Origin: Oscillospiraceae bacterium
GTDB taxonomy: Bacteria > Bacillota > Clostridia > Oscillospirales > Oscillospiraceae
Assembly (NCBI GenBank): GCA_017465625.1
Contig: JAFTVV010000012.1
Location: 1-48,400, forward strand
Direction: 5' to 3'
DNA length: 48,400 nt
A program made the position numbers and the translations under genes. The notes below the pieces were generated by a model. It had not been told where the DNA came from. It made no database searches and saw nothing but the letters and a program-made list of their open reading frames with translations. Shown here piece by piece: positions 1 through 9,639 of the stretch (positions within the stretch are counted from its first letter, which is position 1; each line of letters opens with the position of its first letter).

Positions 1-123
1 AATCTGGCCCCCTTGCCTAAAGGGTAAGCGAAGCGCAGTCGCGGTAGTGAATGACAGCCTGGTAGGCTGTCAGAGCCGCGACCGGACGCCCGCAGGCGTT
101 GTCGAAAATCTCTGATTTTCGAC
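1..123. repeat. Structured intergenic repeat, probably truncated by the window edge
   Basis: This stretch has no credible ORF but strong secondary structure. One long hairpin spans about 38-82, with arms GTCGCGG/CCGCGAC outside and TGACAGCCT/AGGCTGTCA inside. A second, perfect 10-bp inverted repeat lies at 101-123 (GTCGAAAATC/GATTTTCGAC, loop TCT). The left end may begin before the window. GC-rich two-hairpin intergenic elements of this style are common in gut Clostridia; family membership is inferred, not searched. Confidence 0.45.
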
Positions 124-159
124 TGGGGGATATCGCTTTTTCTTCTCTTTCAACTAAAA

Positions 160-187
160 ACGGGACGGCGTTGCCGTCCCGTAAAAT
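160..187 (-). terminator. Rho-independent terminator after the P-type-ATPase-like gene
   Basis: A GC-rich hairpin with arms GGGACGGC/GCCGTCCC and loop GTT is followed on the minus strand by a T-run. It lies about 135 bases past the stop of the minus-strand gene ending at 319. From 188 to 318 I see only AT-rich sequence without a gene. Confidence 0.6.
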
Positions 188-318
188 TATGCAGTATGCA
201 TTAAAAGGTATGCCGAGAGGTGAAGTTTGTTCGAAGCATAAAACGATTTAAATATTACATTAAAAATAAATATACTAATGTGTTTTATGCGGTCTGCATT
301 TCCTGACGCTCCCTGAGA

Positions 319-2334
319 TTAGATGAGACGTGTCCATTCTGTTAATATCAGTCCCGGAATACTCCAGAAAAGCTGATACAGCAGCACATTCAGCGGTGTC
401 AGCAGCTGCATATTGCCGCTGATTGCCAAAAACAGGATGGTGGCCACACCGATGATACCGCCAATGATATGCACAATCAACCCCAAATAAGAGGCAATGC
501 CCAACGTGCGTCCACCGGTAACACCGAAGCCTACAGCGGTCAAATCGGACTGGGTGGTCAGCACACTGACCGGCATGGTGGTATCACCTTGCAGCTCCAC
601 AATATCCTTGCAAAGCTCTTCATCTAAAACGGACATCCGCTTGGTGTTTACTGAGAACTTGTGCCGCAAATACCCGTGGGTGAGCAGCAAATCACTGTCT
701 ACAAGGGCACACTGAACGCCCTTATAAGAGGTGAGGGTTGCAAAGCCGTCGGAGGCGGCACGGGTGCGCTCGTAACTAATGGCGAAAAGTCCGCTGAGCA
801 CACCGTCCACAGAAACACAGATTGCCTGACTGACGCGCAGACCCTGGGGAATTTCCACACCCATTTCCTGCAGAAAATGCAGAGAGCCAACCAGAACCGG
901 CTCGCTCCGCACCTCACCGCCAATGCCGCCGTCGTAGCGGACAAAGTTTTGGGTGCTGAGGTGATGACAGTTGCGGCTTTCCAAAAGCTGATCAAACAGC
1001 GGTACTAAACCGCTTCCGTCCGCGGAAATCAGGGCGGCGCAGTATGCCACGACTTCGTCGGGACTGCGGCTGCCAAAGAATTTTACACCGTTCATCTTGA
1101 CTGTGCCGGTCGGGAACAGGTCCTTGTGGCTGAGGGGGAACAGCAGATTTTTCCGCAAACGGCTGATGCCGTCCCATCCGCAAAGCAGCGTGCCGATTTT
1201 GTTGAAACGACGCTCCAAAATATCTGCAGGACGGGACAGACTGATAAAGAAGCTGGCAGGAATGGCGGCAAGCAGTGCCACAGAGGCAGCTTGCAGACTG
1301 GCACTGATGCCATTGATGATTCCGGCTGCTGCACCGACAGCAATTGCCGCGCCTAATGCGCAAAGGGCATAGACAGAACGAATTTTCTCCGGCTTTGTGG
1401 GGATGCTGTAGTGGTCCATAAAGTCCTCAACCTGCCCCTCACTGCGGACAATGACGTGATTGCCATCGGCTTTGGCATCGCTGACCCGTAGTGCGGTGAG
1501 GTTGGTGGCTTTTCGCAGGGTGTCCATTTGGCGTGCCTCTCTGCGGCGCATATATAAAGTGTCCAGCAGAGACATACAAACCTGTAAACTAAACGCACCG
1601 CAACAGGGCACGCGCAGTTCCTGCAGGCACATCACGCCGTCTGCACAGCAGAGAATGAAGGAAAATACCAACAACGTGTTCAGTGAGAAGCGGCGGCGGA
1701 ACAAATCGCTGACACCTTCAATCAACTGGAAAGACCCCAGCAACGCGCTGAAGAACATCAGCCAAATCTGCCCAAATACCATCAGACGAATACGGTTGGG
1801 CTGCACCTTGTCCATTTCATAGAGCACGGTAGAGCCAATGCAAAGCAGACTGATGATGGCGGCCAGGAAAATTAAAATATGAAGCTTGCCCGTCCCTTTC
1901 TCGGAGAGCTGATAGTACCGCTTTTCCGGACCGTTTACCAGCTTTTTCTTCAGCTCCTTCAGACGGGACTGGGGATGTACCAGCACCGGCTGAGGGGGCA
2001 CGATCGTGCTTTCAGGCTGCGCATATTCTGGCATCCACTGGGTGGTGGCAGACTCCTCTGCCGGGACAGCAACAGGCTCTTGCACAGGCGCTTGCTCCTC
2101 CTGCTGAATCGCGCCAAACTCCAATGTTACGGTATCGGCAGTAAGCGCTTCAGGCACATCCTCCACAGAGAAGTCTGCCGTGGGTTCCTCTGTGTATTCC
2201 TGCGCCAATGGAGCTTCTTCCTGAATTTCGGGATCTGTTTCGTCCTCCGAATGGTCGGAAAATTCCCGCATAATGGCTTCTAAATCCAGCTCTTGAGATT
2301 GCCCTAATTCTTGATTTTCAGGATTGTTTTCCAT
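319..2334 (-). CDS. Degenerate P-type-ATPase-like membrane protein (catalytic motifs lost)
   Basis: The 671-residue product starts at the ATG at 2334, chosen because AGGAGG lies 5 bases upstream; a longer frame to 2373 has no such site. Residues 1-140 are acidic, proline-rich and probably disordered. Membrane segments follow at about 150-250, 320-370 and at the C-terminus (about 615-671). The order of parts follows a heavy-metal P-type ATPase: a membrane helix ending in AIPAS where CPC would be, a GTLLCGWDGISRL stretch matching the usual GILIKGGEALE, then FPTGTVKMNG where DKTGTLT should be. The phosphorylated Asp is therefore missing, and no TGDN or GDGxND loop is visible. It probably cannot pump ions by the normal cycle. 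A regulatory or structural role is inference. It lies 57 bases after the methyltransferase gene on the same strand, so co-transcription is likely. Confidence 0.75.
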   Translation of the reverse strand: MENNPENQELGQSQELDLEAIMREFSDHSEDETDPEIQEEAPLAQEYTEEPTADFSVEDVPEALTADTVTLEFGAIQQEEQAPVQEPVAVPAEESATTQWMPEYAQPESTIVPPQPVLVHPQSRLKELKKKLVNGPEKRYYQLSEKGTGKLHILIFLAAIISLLCIGSTVLYEMDKVQPNRIRLMVFGQIWLMFFSALLGSFQLIEGVSDLFRRRFSLNTLLVFSFILCCADGVMCLQELRVPCCGAFSLQVCMSLLDTLYMRRREARQMDTLRKATNLTALRVSDAKADGNHVIVRSEGQVEDFMDHYSIPTKPEKIRSVYALCALGAAIAVGAAAGIINGISASLQAASVALLAAIPASFFISLSRPADILERRFNKIGTLLCGWDGISRLRKNLLFPLSHKDLFPTGTVKMNGVKFFGSRSPDEVVAYCAALISADGSGLVPLFDQLLESRNCHHLSTQNFVRYDGGIGGEVRSEPVLVGSLHFLQEMGVEIPQGLRVSQAICVSVDGVLSGLFAISYERTRAASDGFATLTSYKGVQCALVDSDLLLTHGYLRHKFSVNTKRMSVLDEELCKDIVELQGDTTMPVSVLTTQSDLTAVGFGVTGGRTLGIASYLGLIVHIIGGIIGVATILFLAISGNMQLLTPLNVLLYQLFWSIPGLILTEWTRLI

Positions 2335-2391
2335 AAATACCTCCTGTTGAGTAACCGCAGACCATTTGATCATCGGTTACTTAAAATCCAA

Positions 2392-3186
2392 TTACGTCCG
2401 TTGACGCACTGCCTCGTACAGTAAGATTGAGGCGCTGGCGGATGCGTTCAGAGATGTTATTTGACCCTTCATGGGAATGTGCACCGTCATATCACAGCTT
2501 TTTTGCACCAGACGGCTCATGCCGTCACCTTCAGAGCCAATGACCAAAGCCGCAGGACCTTTCAAGTCCGCCTGATACATGGGCACAGAGCCTTCGGCGG
2601 CAGTGCCGAACACCCACACGCCTTTTTGCTTCAGTTCCTCAATAGCAGAGACGATATTGGTCACTTTGGCGACCTTCATATATTCCAAAGCACCGGCAGA
2701 GGTTTTGGCCACGGTTGCGGTAAGACCCACACTGCGACGCTTGGGAATGATCACGCCATGGGCACCGGCACATTCCGCGGAACGGATGATTGCACCCAAA
2801 TTGTGGGGATCGGACAGCTCGTCGCAGATGACGATCAAAGGGGCTTCATTGCGCTGGGCGGCTACCTGCAGAATATCGTCAATGGTTGCATATTCACGGG
2901 CGGCGGCCAAGGCAATCACACCCTGATGGGCACCGGTGGTGCTCATAAAATTCAGCTTTCTGCGATCAACCGGAACAACCACGGCACCGGCCTCTTTTGC
3001 CTGGGCGGCCAAATGCTGTAAACCCCGATCGGTTTCGCCGGCGGCAATGAACACCTTGTCGATGGTGCGTCCGCTTTTTAAAGCTTCCGTCAGGGCGTTG
3101 CGACCTTCCAACTGATTTTCGTTTTCCTCAGGCATCTCCCGCTTGTCCCGTACAGGACCGGAGCTGCGCCTGTATTGCTCTTTCAT
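2392..3186 (-). CDS. rlmB: 23S rRNA (guanosine-2'-O-)-methyltransferase, RlmB/TrmH family
   Basis: A SPOUT-fold methyltransferase of 264 residues that would place a 2'-O-methyl group on a guanosine in 23S rRNA using S-adenosylmethionine. The start at 3186 has AGGAGG 9 bases upstream; the longer frame to 3246 does not. After a basic, poorly conserved leader comes the substrate-binding L30e-like part (EGRNALTEALKSGRTIDKVF). Then come the three SPOUT motifs: NLGAIIRSAECAGAHGVIIP, LVIGSEGDGM and IPMKGQITSLNASASASI, which form the knot and cofactor site. The length and the SLNASASASI motif fit RlmB rather than the tRNA enzyme TrmH. The exact target base cannot be read from sequence. Confidence 0.9.
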   Translation of the reverse strand: MKEQYRRSSGPVRDKREMPEENENQLEGRNALTEALKSGRTIDKVFIAAGETDRGLQHLAAQAKEAGAVVVPVDRRKLNFMSTTGAHQGVIALAAAREYATIDDILQVAAQRNEAPLIVICDELSDPHNLGAIIRSAECAGAHGVIIPKRRSVGLTATVAKTSAGALEYMKVAKVTNIVSAIEELKQKGVWVFGTAAEGSVPMYQADLKGPAALVIGSEGDGMSRLVQKSCDMTVHIPMKGQITSLNASASASILLYEAVRQRT

Positions 3187-3321
3187 ATAGCAATACCTCC
3201 TGTGCATATAGTAATCCAATATATTTAAGGTCATTATATCAAACAATTAAAAAAGCTACAACAAAAATTTTCATAAAACCAATATTTAACAGAAAATTTA
3301 CCTGAAAAAGAAGTATGTTCG

Positions 3322-3350
3322 TTGCAGGCGGCGGAAAAATGTGATATGAT
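3322..3350 (+). promoter_or_regulatory. Sigma-A type promoter of ftsH
   Basis: TTGCAG at 3322-3327 and TATGAT at 3345-3350 are separated by 17 bases, ending 32 bases before the ftsH start. Both boxes match the vegetative consensus well. Confidence 0.65.
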
Positions 3351-3382
3351 AGGAAAACTATAAGCTTTAGGAGGTATCTAAA

Positions 3383-5254
3383 GTGGATAAAAACAACGAT
3401 CCCAAGAAAAATCCGCAAGGCTCGGAAAAAAAGCCCCGCGGTATAGGTACGGCATTACTGATCACCATTGTGATCGTTATTGCCATCAGCTTTATTTACA
3501 ATATGGTGAGCAGCAGCCAGTATAAAAAGGTCACCTACAGCCAATTCCTTGAGGACAAGGATAATGGCAACATCGTGGAAATCGACATTTATGCCGATCG
3601 GGTGGAATATTTCACCAAGGAGGAGATGGAAAAGCCTTCCTCTGCCCGTAAGGCGCATTACACAGGCTTGCCCTACGGCAATGCCATGGAGCTTGCAAAC
3701 GAGCTGGATGCCATGGGCGTCAAGGTCACCTCGCCCATTATTGAGGATAACTCGGGCATCATTATGATCCTGTTCTACGCCGGTATGTTCCTGCTGACCT
3801 TTATGCTGATGCGTTCTTTGACCAAACGAATGAGTGGCGACGGAATGCTGGGCGGTCTGGGCGGCAACAAGGCCAGGATGTATATGGAAAAACAGACCGG
3901 TGTCACATTTAAGGATGTGGCAGGTCAGGACGAAGCCAAGGAATCCATGCAGGAGATTATCGACTTTTTGCATAATCCCCATAAATATAAAGAAATTGGC
4001 GCAAAGCTGCCCAAGGGCGTATTGCTGGTAGGCTCTCCCGGTACAGGTAAAACCTTGCTTGCAAAGGCGGTGGCCGGTGAAGCAGGCGTGCCGTTCTTCT
4101 CCATTTCCGGCTCGGATTTTGAAGAAGTATTTGTAGGCGTGGGTGCAAACCGTGTCCGCAGTCTGTTCCAGCAGGCGGAAAAGGTCGCCCCCTGTATTGT
4201 GTTCATTGATGAGATCGACGCAGTGGGTCATACCCGTGACAACCGTTTCGGCAACAGTGACCAAACACTCAATCAGCTTCTGGGGCAGATGGACGGCTTT
4301 GATTCTTCCAAAGGCGTGGTGATTTTGGCGGCTACCAACCGTCCTGAGATCTTGGATAAGGCACTGCTTCGTGCCGGTCGTTTCGACCGTCGTATCACGG
4401 TGGAGCTTCCCAATTTGCAAGGGCGTTTGGATACCCTGAAGGTGCACACCCGTAAGATCAAGCTGGCAGAAGACGTAGACCTGCGCCGCATTGCCCAGGC
4501 AACGGCCGGTGCGGTGGGTGCAGACCTGGCAAACCTTGCCAATGAGGCGGCACTGCGTGCGGTGCGCCACGGTCGGAAGATGGTCACGCAGGAAGATTTA
4601 CTGGTCTCTTTCGAGACGGTGATTGCAGGCACGGAAAAGAAAAATACCGTGCTGACCGATACGGAAAAACGACTGGTTTCCTATCACGAAGTAGGTCACG
4701 CACTGATCACCGCACTGGAAAAGAACAGCGAGCCGGTGAGCAAGATCACCATTGTGCCCCATACTTCCGGCGCATTGGGCTACACGATGCAGCTTCCGGA
4801 GGAGGAAAAGTTCCTCCATACAGCACACGAGCTGAAAGCACGCCTGCGTACGATGGTGGGCGGTCGTGCGGCAGAGGAAGTGGTATTCGGTGTGCAGACT
4901 ACCGGTGCGGCTGACGATATTCAGCGCGCTACAGCACTGGCGCGGAATATGATCGCCCAGTACGGTATGTCGGACGCACTGGGTCTGATGGCACCTGCCT
5001 CGGTGCGAAATAAATATCTGGACGGGCAGTCCTATATGGATTGCTCTCAGGAGACTGCCGCCCGTGTGGATGCCGAGGTGCAGAACTTCCTGCAAGAGGC
5101 ACTGGCTGATGCCAAACGGATGCTTACCGAAAATCGCGGTCTTTTGGATGAAATCTCCGAATACCTGCTCAATAAGGAGACCATTACCGGTGAAGAACTG
5201 ATGGCCTTTATCCGGGCAGACCAAAACAAAAAAGAAGAGCCGCAGGCAGAATAA
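3383..5254 (+). CDS. ftsH: ATP-dependent zinc metalloprotease FtsH
   Basis: A membrane-anchored AAA+ protease of 623 residues that degrades misfolded membrane and regulatory proteins. It starts with GTG at 3383 behind AGGAGG. Two membrane helices (about 21-42 and 125-144) flank a short extracytoplasmic domain. The ATPase has Walker A GSPGTGKT (217-224), a pore loop [10 protein letters not shown] (250-259) and Walker B IVFIDEID (272-279). The arginine-finger region is [11 protein letters not shown]. The protease site HEVGH (435-439) and the later [12 protein letters not shown] segment supply the zinc ligands, so it looks active. The family usually reads ALLRPGRFDR; the Pro-to-Ala change is minor. 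It is monocistronic, ending at a terminator shared with the convergent glycogen operon. Confidence 0.97.
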   Translation: MDKNNDPKKNPQGSEKKPRGIGTALLITIVIVIAISFIYNMVSSSQYKKVTYSQFLEDKDNGNIVEIDIYADRVEYFTKEEMEKPSSARKAHYTGLPYGNAMELANELDAMGVKVTSPIIEDNSGIIMILFYAGMFLLTFMLMRSLTKRMSGDGMLGGLGGNKARMYMEKQTGVTFKDVAGQDEAKESMQEIIDFLHNPHKYKEIGAKLPKGVLLVGSPGTGKTLLAKAVAGEAGVPFFSISGSDFEEVFVGVGANRVRSLFQQAEKVAPCIVFIDEIDAVGHTRDNRFGNSDQTLNQLLGQMDGFDSSKGVVILAATNRPEILDKALLRAGRFDRRITVELPNLQGRLDTLKVHTRKIKLAEDVDLRRIAQATAGAVGADLANLANEAALRAVRHGRKMVTQEDLLVSFETVIAGTEKKNTVLTDTEKRLVSYHEVGHALITALEKNSEPVSKITIVPHTSGALGYTMQLPEEEKFLHTAHELKARLRTMVGGRAAEEVVFGVQTTGAADDIQRATALARNMIAQYGMSDALGLMAPASVRNKYLDGQSYMDCSQETAARVDAEVQNFLQEALADAKRMLTENRGLLDEISEYLLNKETITGEELMAFIRADQNKKEEPQAE

Positions 5255-5258
5255 GATG

Positions 5259-5295
5259 AAGAGCGTGTTGCTTAAATGCAACACGCTCTTTTTGT
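5259..5295. terminator. Bidirectional terminator between ftsH and glgA
   Basis: A perfect 13-bp inverted repeat (AAGAGCGTGTTGC at 5259-5271 and its complement at 5278-5290) is followed by TTTTT on the plus strand and has a matching A-run before it. It serves both converging genes. Confidence 0.85.
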
Positions 5296-5302
5296 AAAAT
5301 AT

Positions 5303-6745
5303 TTATTGTGCCAGCATATTTCTGAATTGTTCCATATACCGCTGTGCGGGGACGTTCCAGCTGAAGTCCTGCTCCATACCTCTTTTTTGCAAGGCACGGA
5401 AGCTGTCCCGATTGTCCCGATACAGGTGCAGAGCACGGATTAGCGCCCCATAGAAATCATCGGCATTGTAGCTTTGGAAGGTGAAGCCCAATCCACCGTT
5501 GCCGTTTTCATCGGCAGGGGGAACAGTATCCTGCAGGCCGCCCGTGGCGTGCACCACGGGCACAGTGCCGTACCGCATGGCGTTCATTTGGCTCAGGCCG
5601 CAGGGCTCGCTCTTGGAGGGCATCAAATAAATGTCACCGCCTGCGTAAATACGGGAGGCAAGACCTAAATTGAAGGTGATCTTTGCCGCCACGCGGTCAG
5701 GGAATTCATTGGCAAGGTTGCGGAAGAAGTCCTCAAAATGTCCTTCGCCTGTACCCAAAATCAGAAGTTGGCAATCCTCTTCCCACAGCAGTCTGCGGGC
5801 AATATAGCACAGTAGATCCAGACCCTTGTGACCTGCAAGACGGGTGACCATCACCATCAGCGGCACGTCCGGCTTTACAGGCAGACCCACTTCCTGCTGC
5901 AGTGCGGCTTTGCAGGCGGCTTTCCCCTCTGCAAAGGTTTGACTGTTGTAGTGGGCAGGAAGTGCCTTGTCGGTTTCAGGATTGAACACGCCGGTGTCGA
6001 TGCCGTTGGTAATGCCGGTGAGCTTCCAGGCGGCGGCAGAAAGCACGCCGTCCAGACCGTGGGCATAGTAGGGATACATCAGTTCCCGGGCATAGGACTC
6101 GGAAACGGTGGTGACCAGGTCGGCTGTTTCAATCGCACCCTTCATCAGGTTGACTGCACCGCCCATATCCATTACACCCCGGTACTCCCAGGGCAGGCTC
6201 AGCACATCGTCAAAGTAATTGCCGTGCCCCCAGCCCTGATACTCCACGTTGTGGATGGTGAACATACACTTGGTATTGGGGAACAGGGGACGGTAGTGGG
6301 CCTTCAGGAAGGTGGGCACCAAAGCAGTCTGCCAGTCGTTACACTGAATCACATCCGGTGCACCCAGTGTTACCAGTGCATCCAGACAAGCCTTGGAGAA
6401 AAATGCGTAACGTTCACTGTCGTCACCGTGACCGTAGATGGCGGCTTCACGTCCGCCAAAGTAGTACTGGCTGTCAATGAAGTAAACCTGTACGCCGTCG
6501 GTGCGCCCTTTCAGCTTCATAATGCCGGCATATTGCTGCCGCCAGCCCAGTGCCACATAAAACTGTGCCACCTGCTCCACTTCATATTGGGGATCATACT
6601 TGATTTTATTGTAGTAGGGCAGAATCAGCGTCACTTCGTTACCGGGGATGCGTGCCAACGCGGCAGGCAGAGCCTCCATCACGTCGCCGAGACCGCCGGA
6701 TTTTACATAAGGTGCGCCCTCGGAGGCGAGGATTGCGATTTTCAT
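5303..6745 (-). CDS. glgA: Glycogen synthase (ADP-glucose type), GT5 family
   Basis: This 480-residue cytosolic enzyme transfers glucose from ADP-glucose to the non-reducing end of an alpha-1,4-glucan. The N-terminal KSGGLGDVMEALP is the family's ADP-glucose-binding K-S/T-GGL loop. The C-terminal Rossmann half has MVTRLAGHKGLDLL and the SKSEPCGLSQMNAMRYG segment, which carries the conserved acidic residues of retaining GT-B glucosyltransferases. Length is normal for bacterial GlgA. Its ATG overlaps the last codons of glgD by 4 bases (6742-6745), indicating translational coupling. It is the last gene of glgC-glgD-glgA; no branching enzyme or phosphorylase lies next to it. Confidence 0.96.
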   Translation of the reverse strand: MKIAILASEGAPYVKSGGLGDVMEALPAALARIPGNEVTLILPYYNKIKYDPQYEVEQVAQFYVALGWRQQYAGIMKLKGRTDGVQVYFIDSQYYFGGREAAIYGHGDDSERYAFFSKACLDALVTLGAPDVIQCNDWQTALVPTFLKAHYRPLFPNTKCMFTIHNVEYQGWGHGNYFDDVLSLPWEYRGVMDMGGAVNLMKGAIETADLVTTVSESYARELMYPYYAHGLDGVLSAAAWKLTGITNGIDTGVFNPETDKALPAHYNSQTFAEGKAACKAALQQEVGLPVKPDVPLMVMVTRLAGHKGLDLLCYIARRLLWEEDCQLLILGTGEGHFEDFFRNLANEFPDRVAAKITFNLGLASRIYAGGDIYLMPSKSEPCGLSQMNAMRYGTVPVVHATGGLQDTVPPADENGNGGLGFTFQSYNADDFYGALIRALHLYRDNRDSFRALQKRGMEQDFSWNVPAQRYMEQFRNMLAQ

Positions 6746-7857
6746 ACGGTGTCTCCTCTTTTAATAATGATGGGGGTTGTGGCGGTGCCGAACAGCTTGG
6801 TGCCGGGACGGACGGTAACGTCCTTGTCCAAAATCACGTATTTCAGCTGTGCGCCTTCACCGATCACGGTGTCGTTCATAATCACACTGTTTTCTACTTT
6901 TGCATCCTTGTCTATAGTGACCTGACGGAAGATGACACAGTTTTCGGCCTTGCCGTTTAATACACAGCCGTCGGCGATGATGCAGTTTTTGATTTCGCTC
7001 TCTTCACCGTAGTAGCAGGGCACCCGGTCGCGTACCTTGGTGTAAACAGGGTGGTTGCCTACAAACAGGTCGTGGCGGACTTCTTTTTCGATCAGGGCAA
7101 GAGAGTTTCTAAAATACTCTTCCACGGTTTCGTTAAACAGCGCCACACCGTCAAAGGGGTATACATTGACGGTTGCCTCACCCTTCTGCCACAGATTCAG
7201 CACCAAATCCCGATCCATATGATACAGATTGTGGGCAATATGCTCCCGTACCTGTGCCATCAGCCAGGACTTGGACAGCACGTAGATGTCCATACCGGCC
7301 AGATAGTCCTTGGGGGCACAGTAGTCCACTGCCAGGTCTGCAATCTCACCGTCGTCATTCAACTTCACAGCAAGATCCAACTGCTTTTTGCCGTTGGCAA
7401 TGCCGTCCTTGGCAACCACGGTAATATCCCGACCACTTTGGACGTGTGCCTGCAGAACCTTTTTCAGGTCGATGTTGCACAGCACAGCGGCGTCAATCAT
7501 CACCACCAGATCCTCATCGCCCTTTTCCAAAATGGGCAGTGCGGTATAAATGGATTCCAGCTTGCCGCGGTAGTTGTCCACAGTGGAGGCGGCGTAGGGG
7601 GTGATGTATTCCAAACCGCCCTCTTCCAGCTCCAGGCCCCATTCTTCACCGGAGCCAACGTGGTTAATCAGGGACTGATAATTATGACGGGTGATCAAAC
7701 CCACGTGACACACACCGGTGGCGGCCAAATTGGAAAGCGCAAAGTCTACCTGACGGTAACGGCCGCCATAGGGTAGGCTGGCCAGTGTGCGCATATCGGT
7801 CAGCGCGCCCATCTTGGCATCGTTTGCAAAAATGATACCCATAACATTCATAGCCAA
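6742..7857 (-). CDS. glgD: Glucose-1-phosphate adenylyltransferase-like subunit GlgD
   Basis: A 371-residue paralogue of ADP-glucose pyrophosphorylase. The N-terminal half is a nucleotidyltransferase fold without the full GGxGxRL signature: it reads MGIIFANDAKMGALTDMRTLASLPYGGRYR. The C-terminus is a left-handed beta-helix of hexapeptides (about 280-371, with ENCVIFRQVTIDKDAKVENSV split over turns). In Firmicutes, GlgD pairs with GlgC and raises its activity rather than acting alone; that role is family knowledge. It sits 7 bases after glgC and overlaps glgA by 4 bases, the classic order. The altered N-terminal loop fits a regulatory subunit. Confidence 0.95.
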   Translation of the reverse strand: MAMNVMGIIFANDAKMGALTDMRTLASLPYGGRYRQVDFALSNLAATGVCHVGLITRHNYQSLINHVGSGEEWGLELEEGGLEYITPYAASTVDNYRGKLESIYTALPILEKGDEDLVVMIDAAVLCNIDLKKVLQAHVQSGRDITVVAKDGIANGKKQLDLAVKLNDDGEIADLAVDYCAPKDYLAGMDIYVLSKSWLMAQVREHIAHNLYHMDRDLVLNLWQKGEATVNVYPFDGVALFNETVEEYFRNSLALIEKEVRHDLFVGNHPVYTKVRDRVPCYYGEESEIKNCIIADGCVLNGKAENCVIFRQVTIDKDAKVENSVIMNDTVIGEGAQLKYVILDKDVTVRPGTKLFGTATTPIIIKRGDTV

Positions 7858-7864
7858 ACCCTCC

Positions 7865-9055
7865 TTAAATCATCTCGCCGGGCTGCAGGACGGCATTCGG
7901 CGCCAGCACTGCACCCTTGGCGGTGACACTGATCTGCATTTTTTCCTTGGAGTCGAAAGCACCGCCTACTACGGCATTTCTGCCAATGCGGCTGTCCTCG
8001 CCCAAAATGGCGTGGCGCACAATTGCACCGGGTTCGATTACCACACCGGGCATCACCACACTGTCCTCTACCACTGCACCCTCACCGATGGTACAGCCTA
8101 AGGAAATAACGCTGTGATGCACCTTGCCGTAGACCTCACAGCCTTCTGCAATGAAGCTGTTGTAAATTTTGGCGTGGGCATCAATATAAGAGGAAGGTTG
8201 GGCGTTGTTGCGGGCGTAGATTTTATTGCGCTCGTCACCGCGGATGTTGAATTCAGGGTTGTCGCCCAGAAGCTCCATATTGGCTTCCCACAGGGAATCG
8301 ATAGTACCCACGTCTTTCCAGTAGCCGTTAAAGGAGTAGGCCATCAGCTTGTGACCGGCATTGAGCAGATTGGGAATAATGTTCTTGCCAAAGTCGTTGG
8401 AGGAATTTTGGTCTTCCTCATCGGCAATCAGAAATTCCCGCAGAACGCTCCAGTTGAATACGTAAATACCCATAGAGGCGTTGGTGGACTTGGGCTTTTT
8501 GGGTTTTTCCTCAAATTCGTAAATCGAGCCGTCGGGGTTGGTGTTCAGGATGCCAAAACGGGAGGCCTCCTTCAGAGGCACATCACGCACAGCGATGGTG
8601 CAGGATGCGCCGTTTTTCTCGTGATAAGCCACCATAGCGGCGTAGTCCATCTTATAAATATGGTCACCGGAGAGGACAACCACATAATCCGGATCAAAGC
8701 GCTCGATAAAGTCGATGTTTTGATAAATGGCGTTGGCTGTGCCCTTATACCAGCCGCTTTTCTTGTCGTGACGCTCGTAGGGGGGCAAAACCTGGGCACA
8801 GCTATGGGTCTTATTCAAGCCCCAGGGCTGACCGTTGCCGATATATTCGTTCAATTCAAGGGGCTGATACTGGGTGAGAATACCCACCGTATCAATCCCG
8901 GAGTTTACGCAGTTACTCAGAGGGAAGTCGATGATGCGGTATTTGCCGCCAAAGGGAACAGCAGGCTTGGCCGTCTTCTCCGTCAAAACCTTCAGACGGC
9001 TGCCTTGACCACCGGCAAGCAGCATTGCGATGCAGCGTTTTTTCTGGAAGTACAT
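7865..9055 (-). CDS. glgC: Glucose-1-phosphate adenylyltransferase catalytic subunit
   Basis: This enzyme makes ADP-glucose and diphosphate from glucose-1-phosphate and ATP, the committed step of bacterial glycogen synthesis. I place the start at 9055 (MYFQKKRC): AAGGAG is 9 bases upstream, whereas the ATG at 9064 abuts it and the frame running to 9199 has no ribosome site. The product is 396 residues. [12 protein letters not shown] near residue 8 is the nucleotide-binding signature. [24 protein letters not shown] and [13 protein letters not shown] hold the substrate and metal sites. [10 protein letters not shown] and a C-terminal beta-helix complete the family. It is the first gene of the operon. 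Confidence 0.96.
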   Translation of the reverse strand: MYFQKKRCIAMLLAGGQGSRLKVLTEKTAKPAVPFGGKYRIIDFPLSNCVNSGIDTVGILTQYQPLELNEYIGNGQPWGLNKTHSCAQVLPPYERHDKKSGWYKGTANAIYQNIDFIERFDPDYVVVLSGDHIYKMDYAAMVAYHEKNGASCTIAVRDVPLKEASRFGILNTNPDGSIYEFEEKPKKPKSTNASMGIYVFNWSVLREFLIADEEDQNSSNDFGKNIIPNLLNAGHKLMAYSFNGYWKDVGTIDSLWEANMELLGDNPEFNIRGDERNKIYARNNAQPSSYIDAHAKIYNSFIAEGCEVYGKVHHSVISLGCTIGEGAVVEDSVVMPGVVIEPGAIVRHAILGEDSRIGRNAVVGGAFDSKEKMQISVTAKGAVLAPNAVLQPGEMI

Positions 9056-9328
9056 AAATGACATCTCCTTGTTATTTGTTGTGCGTAGGGGAAGAAGTAG
9101 TATGTATAGCCCTGTATTTATAAAAAGGGCATAACCATCCACGGATAACATACCATATTTTACAAAATAAGAAAAGTGTAAAATTTCATAAAAAAACAAG
9201 CTTCAATCTGTTGTTTTTCACAAAAAAGTCTAAAGCGTATAAAATAAAGCCTAAAAAAGCCAAAAAACAGCAATACTTTTTTATTATACTCCATTGCTTG
9301 CAAAAAGAATGTCGAGCACAGGAAAACG

Positions 9329-9373
9329 AAAAAGGCTGCAAAGAAACAGCAGGGCTTCTTTGCAACCTTTTAC
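9329..9373 (-). terminator. Terminator after acpP
   Basis: On the minus strand, GGTTGCAAAGAAG pairs with CTTTGCAGCC across a short loop and is followed by TTTTT, 10-50 bases past the acpP stop. The rest of 9056-9381 is the AT-rich glgC upstream region, with no gene seen. Confidence 0.7.
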
Positions 9374-9381
9374 ACATCCGG

Positions 9382-9609
9382 TTATTTGCTTTTGGATTGA
9401 ACGTAATCTGCAATGCTTTGGATATTCTGCAAGGTCATCAGATCTTCATCGGCAATTTCAATGCCGAAGGTGTCTTCAAACTGGCACAGCAGCATAACCA
9501 CGTCCAGGGAGCTGAGCCCCAGATCAGCCACCAGACGGCTGTCGGGGGTAACGGTGGCAGGATCAATTTTCTGATAGTCTGCAATGATTTTTACAACTTT
9601 TTCCAGCAT
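9382..9609 (-). CDS. acpP: Acyl carrier protein
   Basis: A 75-residue acidic helical carrier. In LVADLGLSSLDVVML, Ser34 is the expected 4'-phosphopantetheine site; the usual DSL is SSL here, which is tolerated in the family. The flanking helices (DYQKIDPATVTPDSRL and FEDTFGIEIADEDL) match ACP helices I-III. It is the last gene of the FMN-riboswitch unit, 30 bases after an acyl-adenylate ligase and on the same strand. That places it as a possible dedicated partner of the ligase rather than the fatty-acid-synthase ACP, which normally sits with fab genes. The specific role is inferred from context only. Confidence 0.88.
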   Translation of the reverse strand: MLEKVVKIIADYQKIDPATVTPDSRLVADLGLSSLDVVMLLCQFEDTFGIEIADEDLMTLQNIQSIADYVQSKSK

Positions 9610-9639
9610 ACTGATACTCTCTTTCTTTTAAACGCTGAT

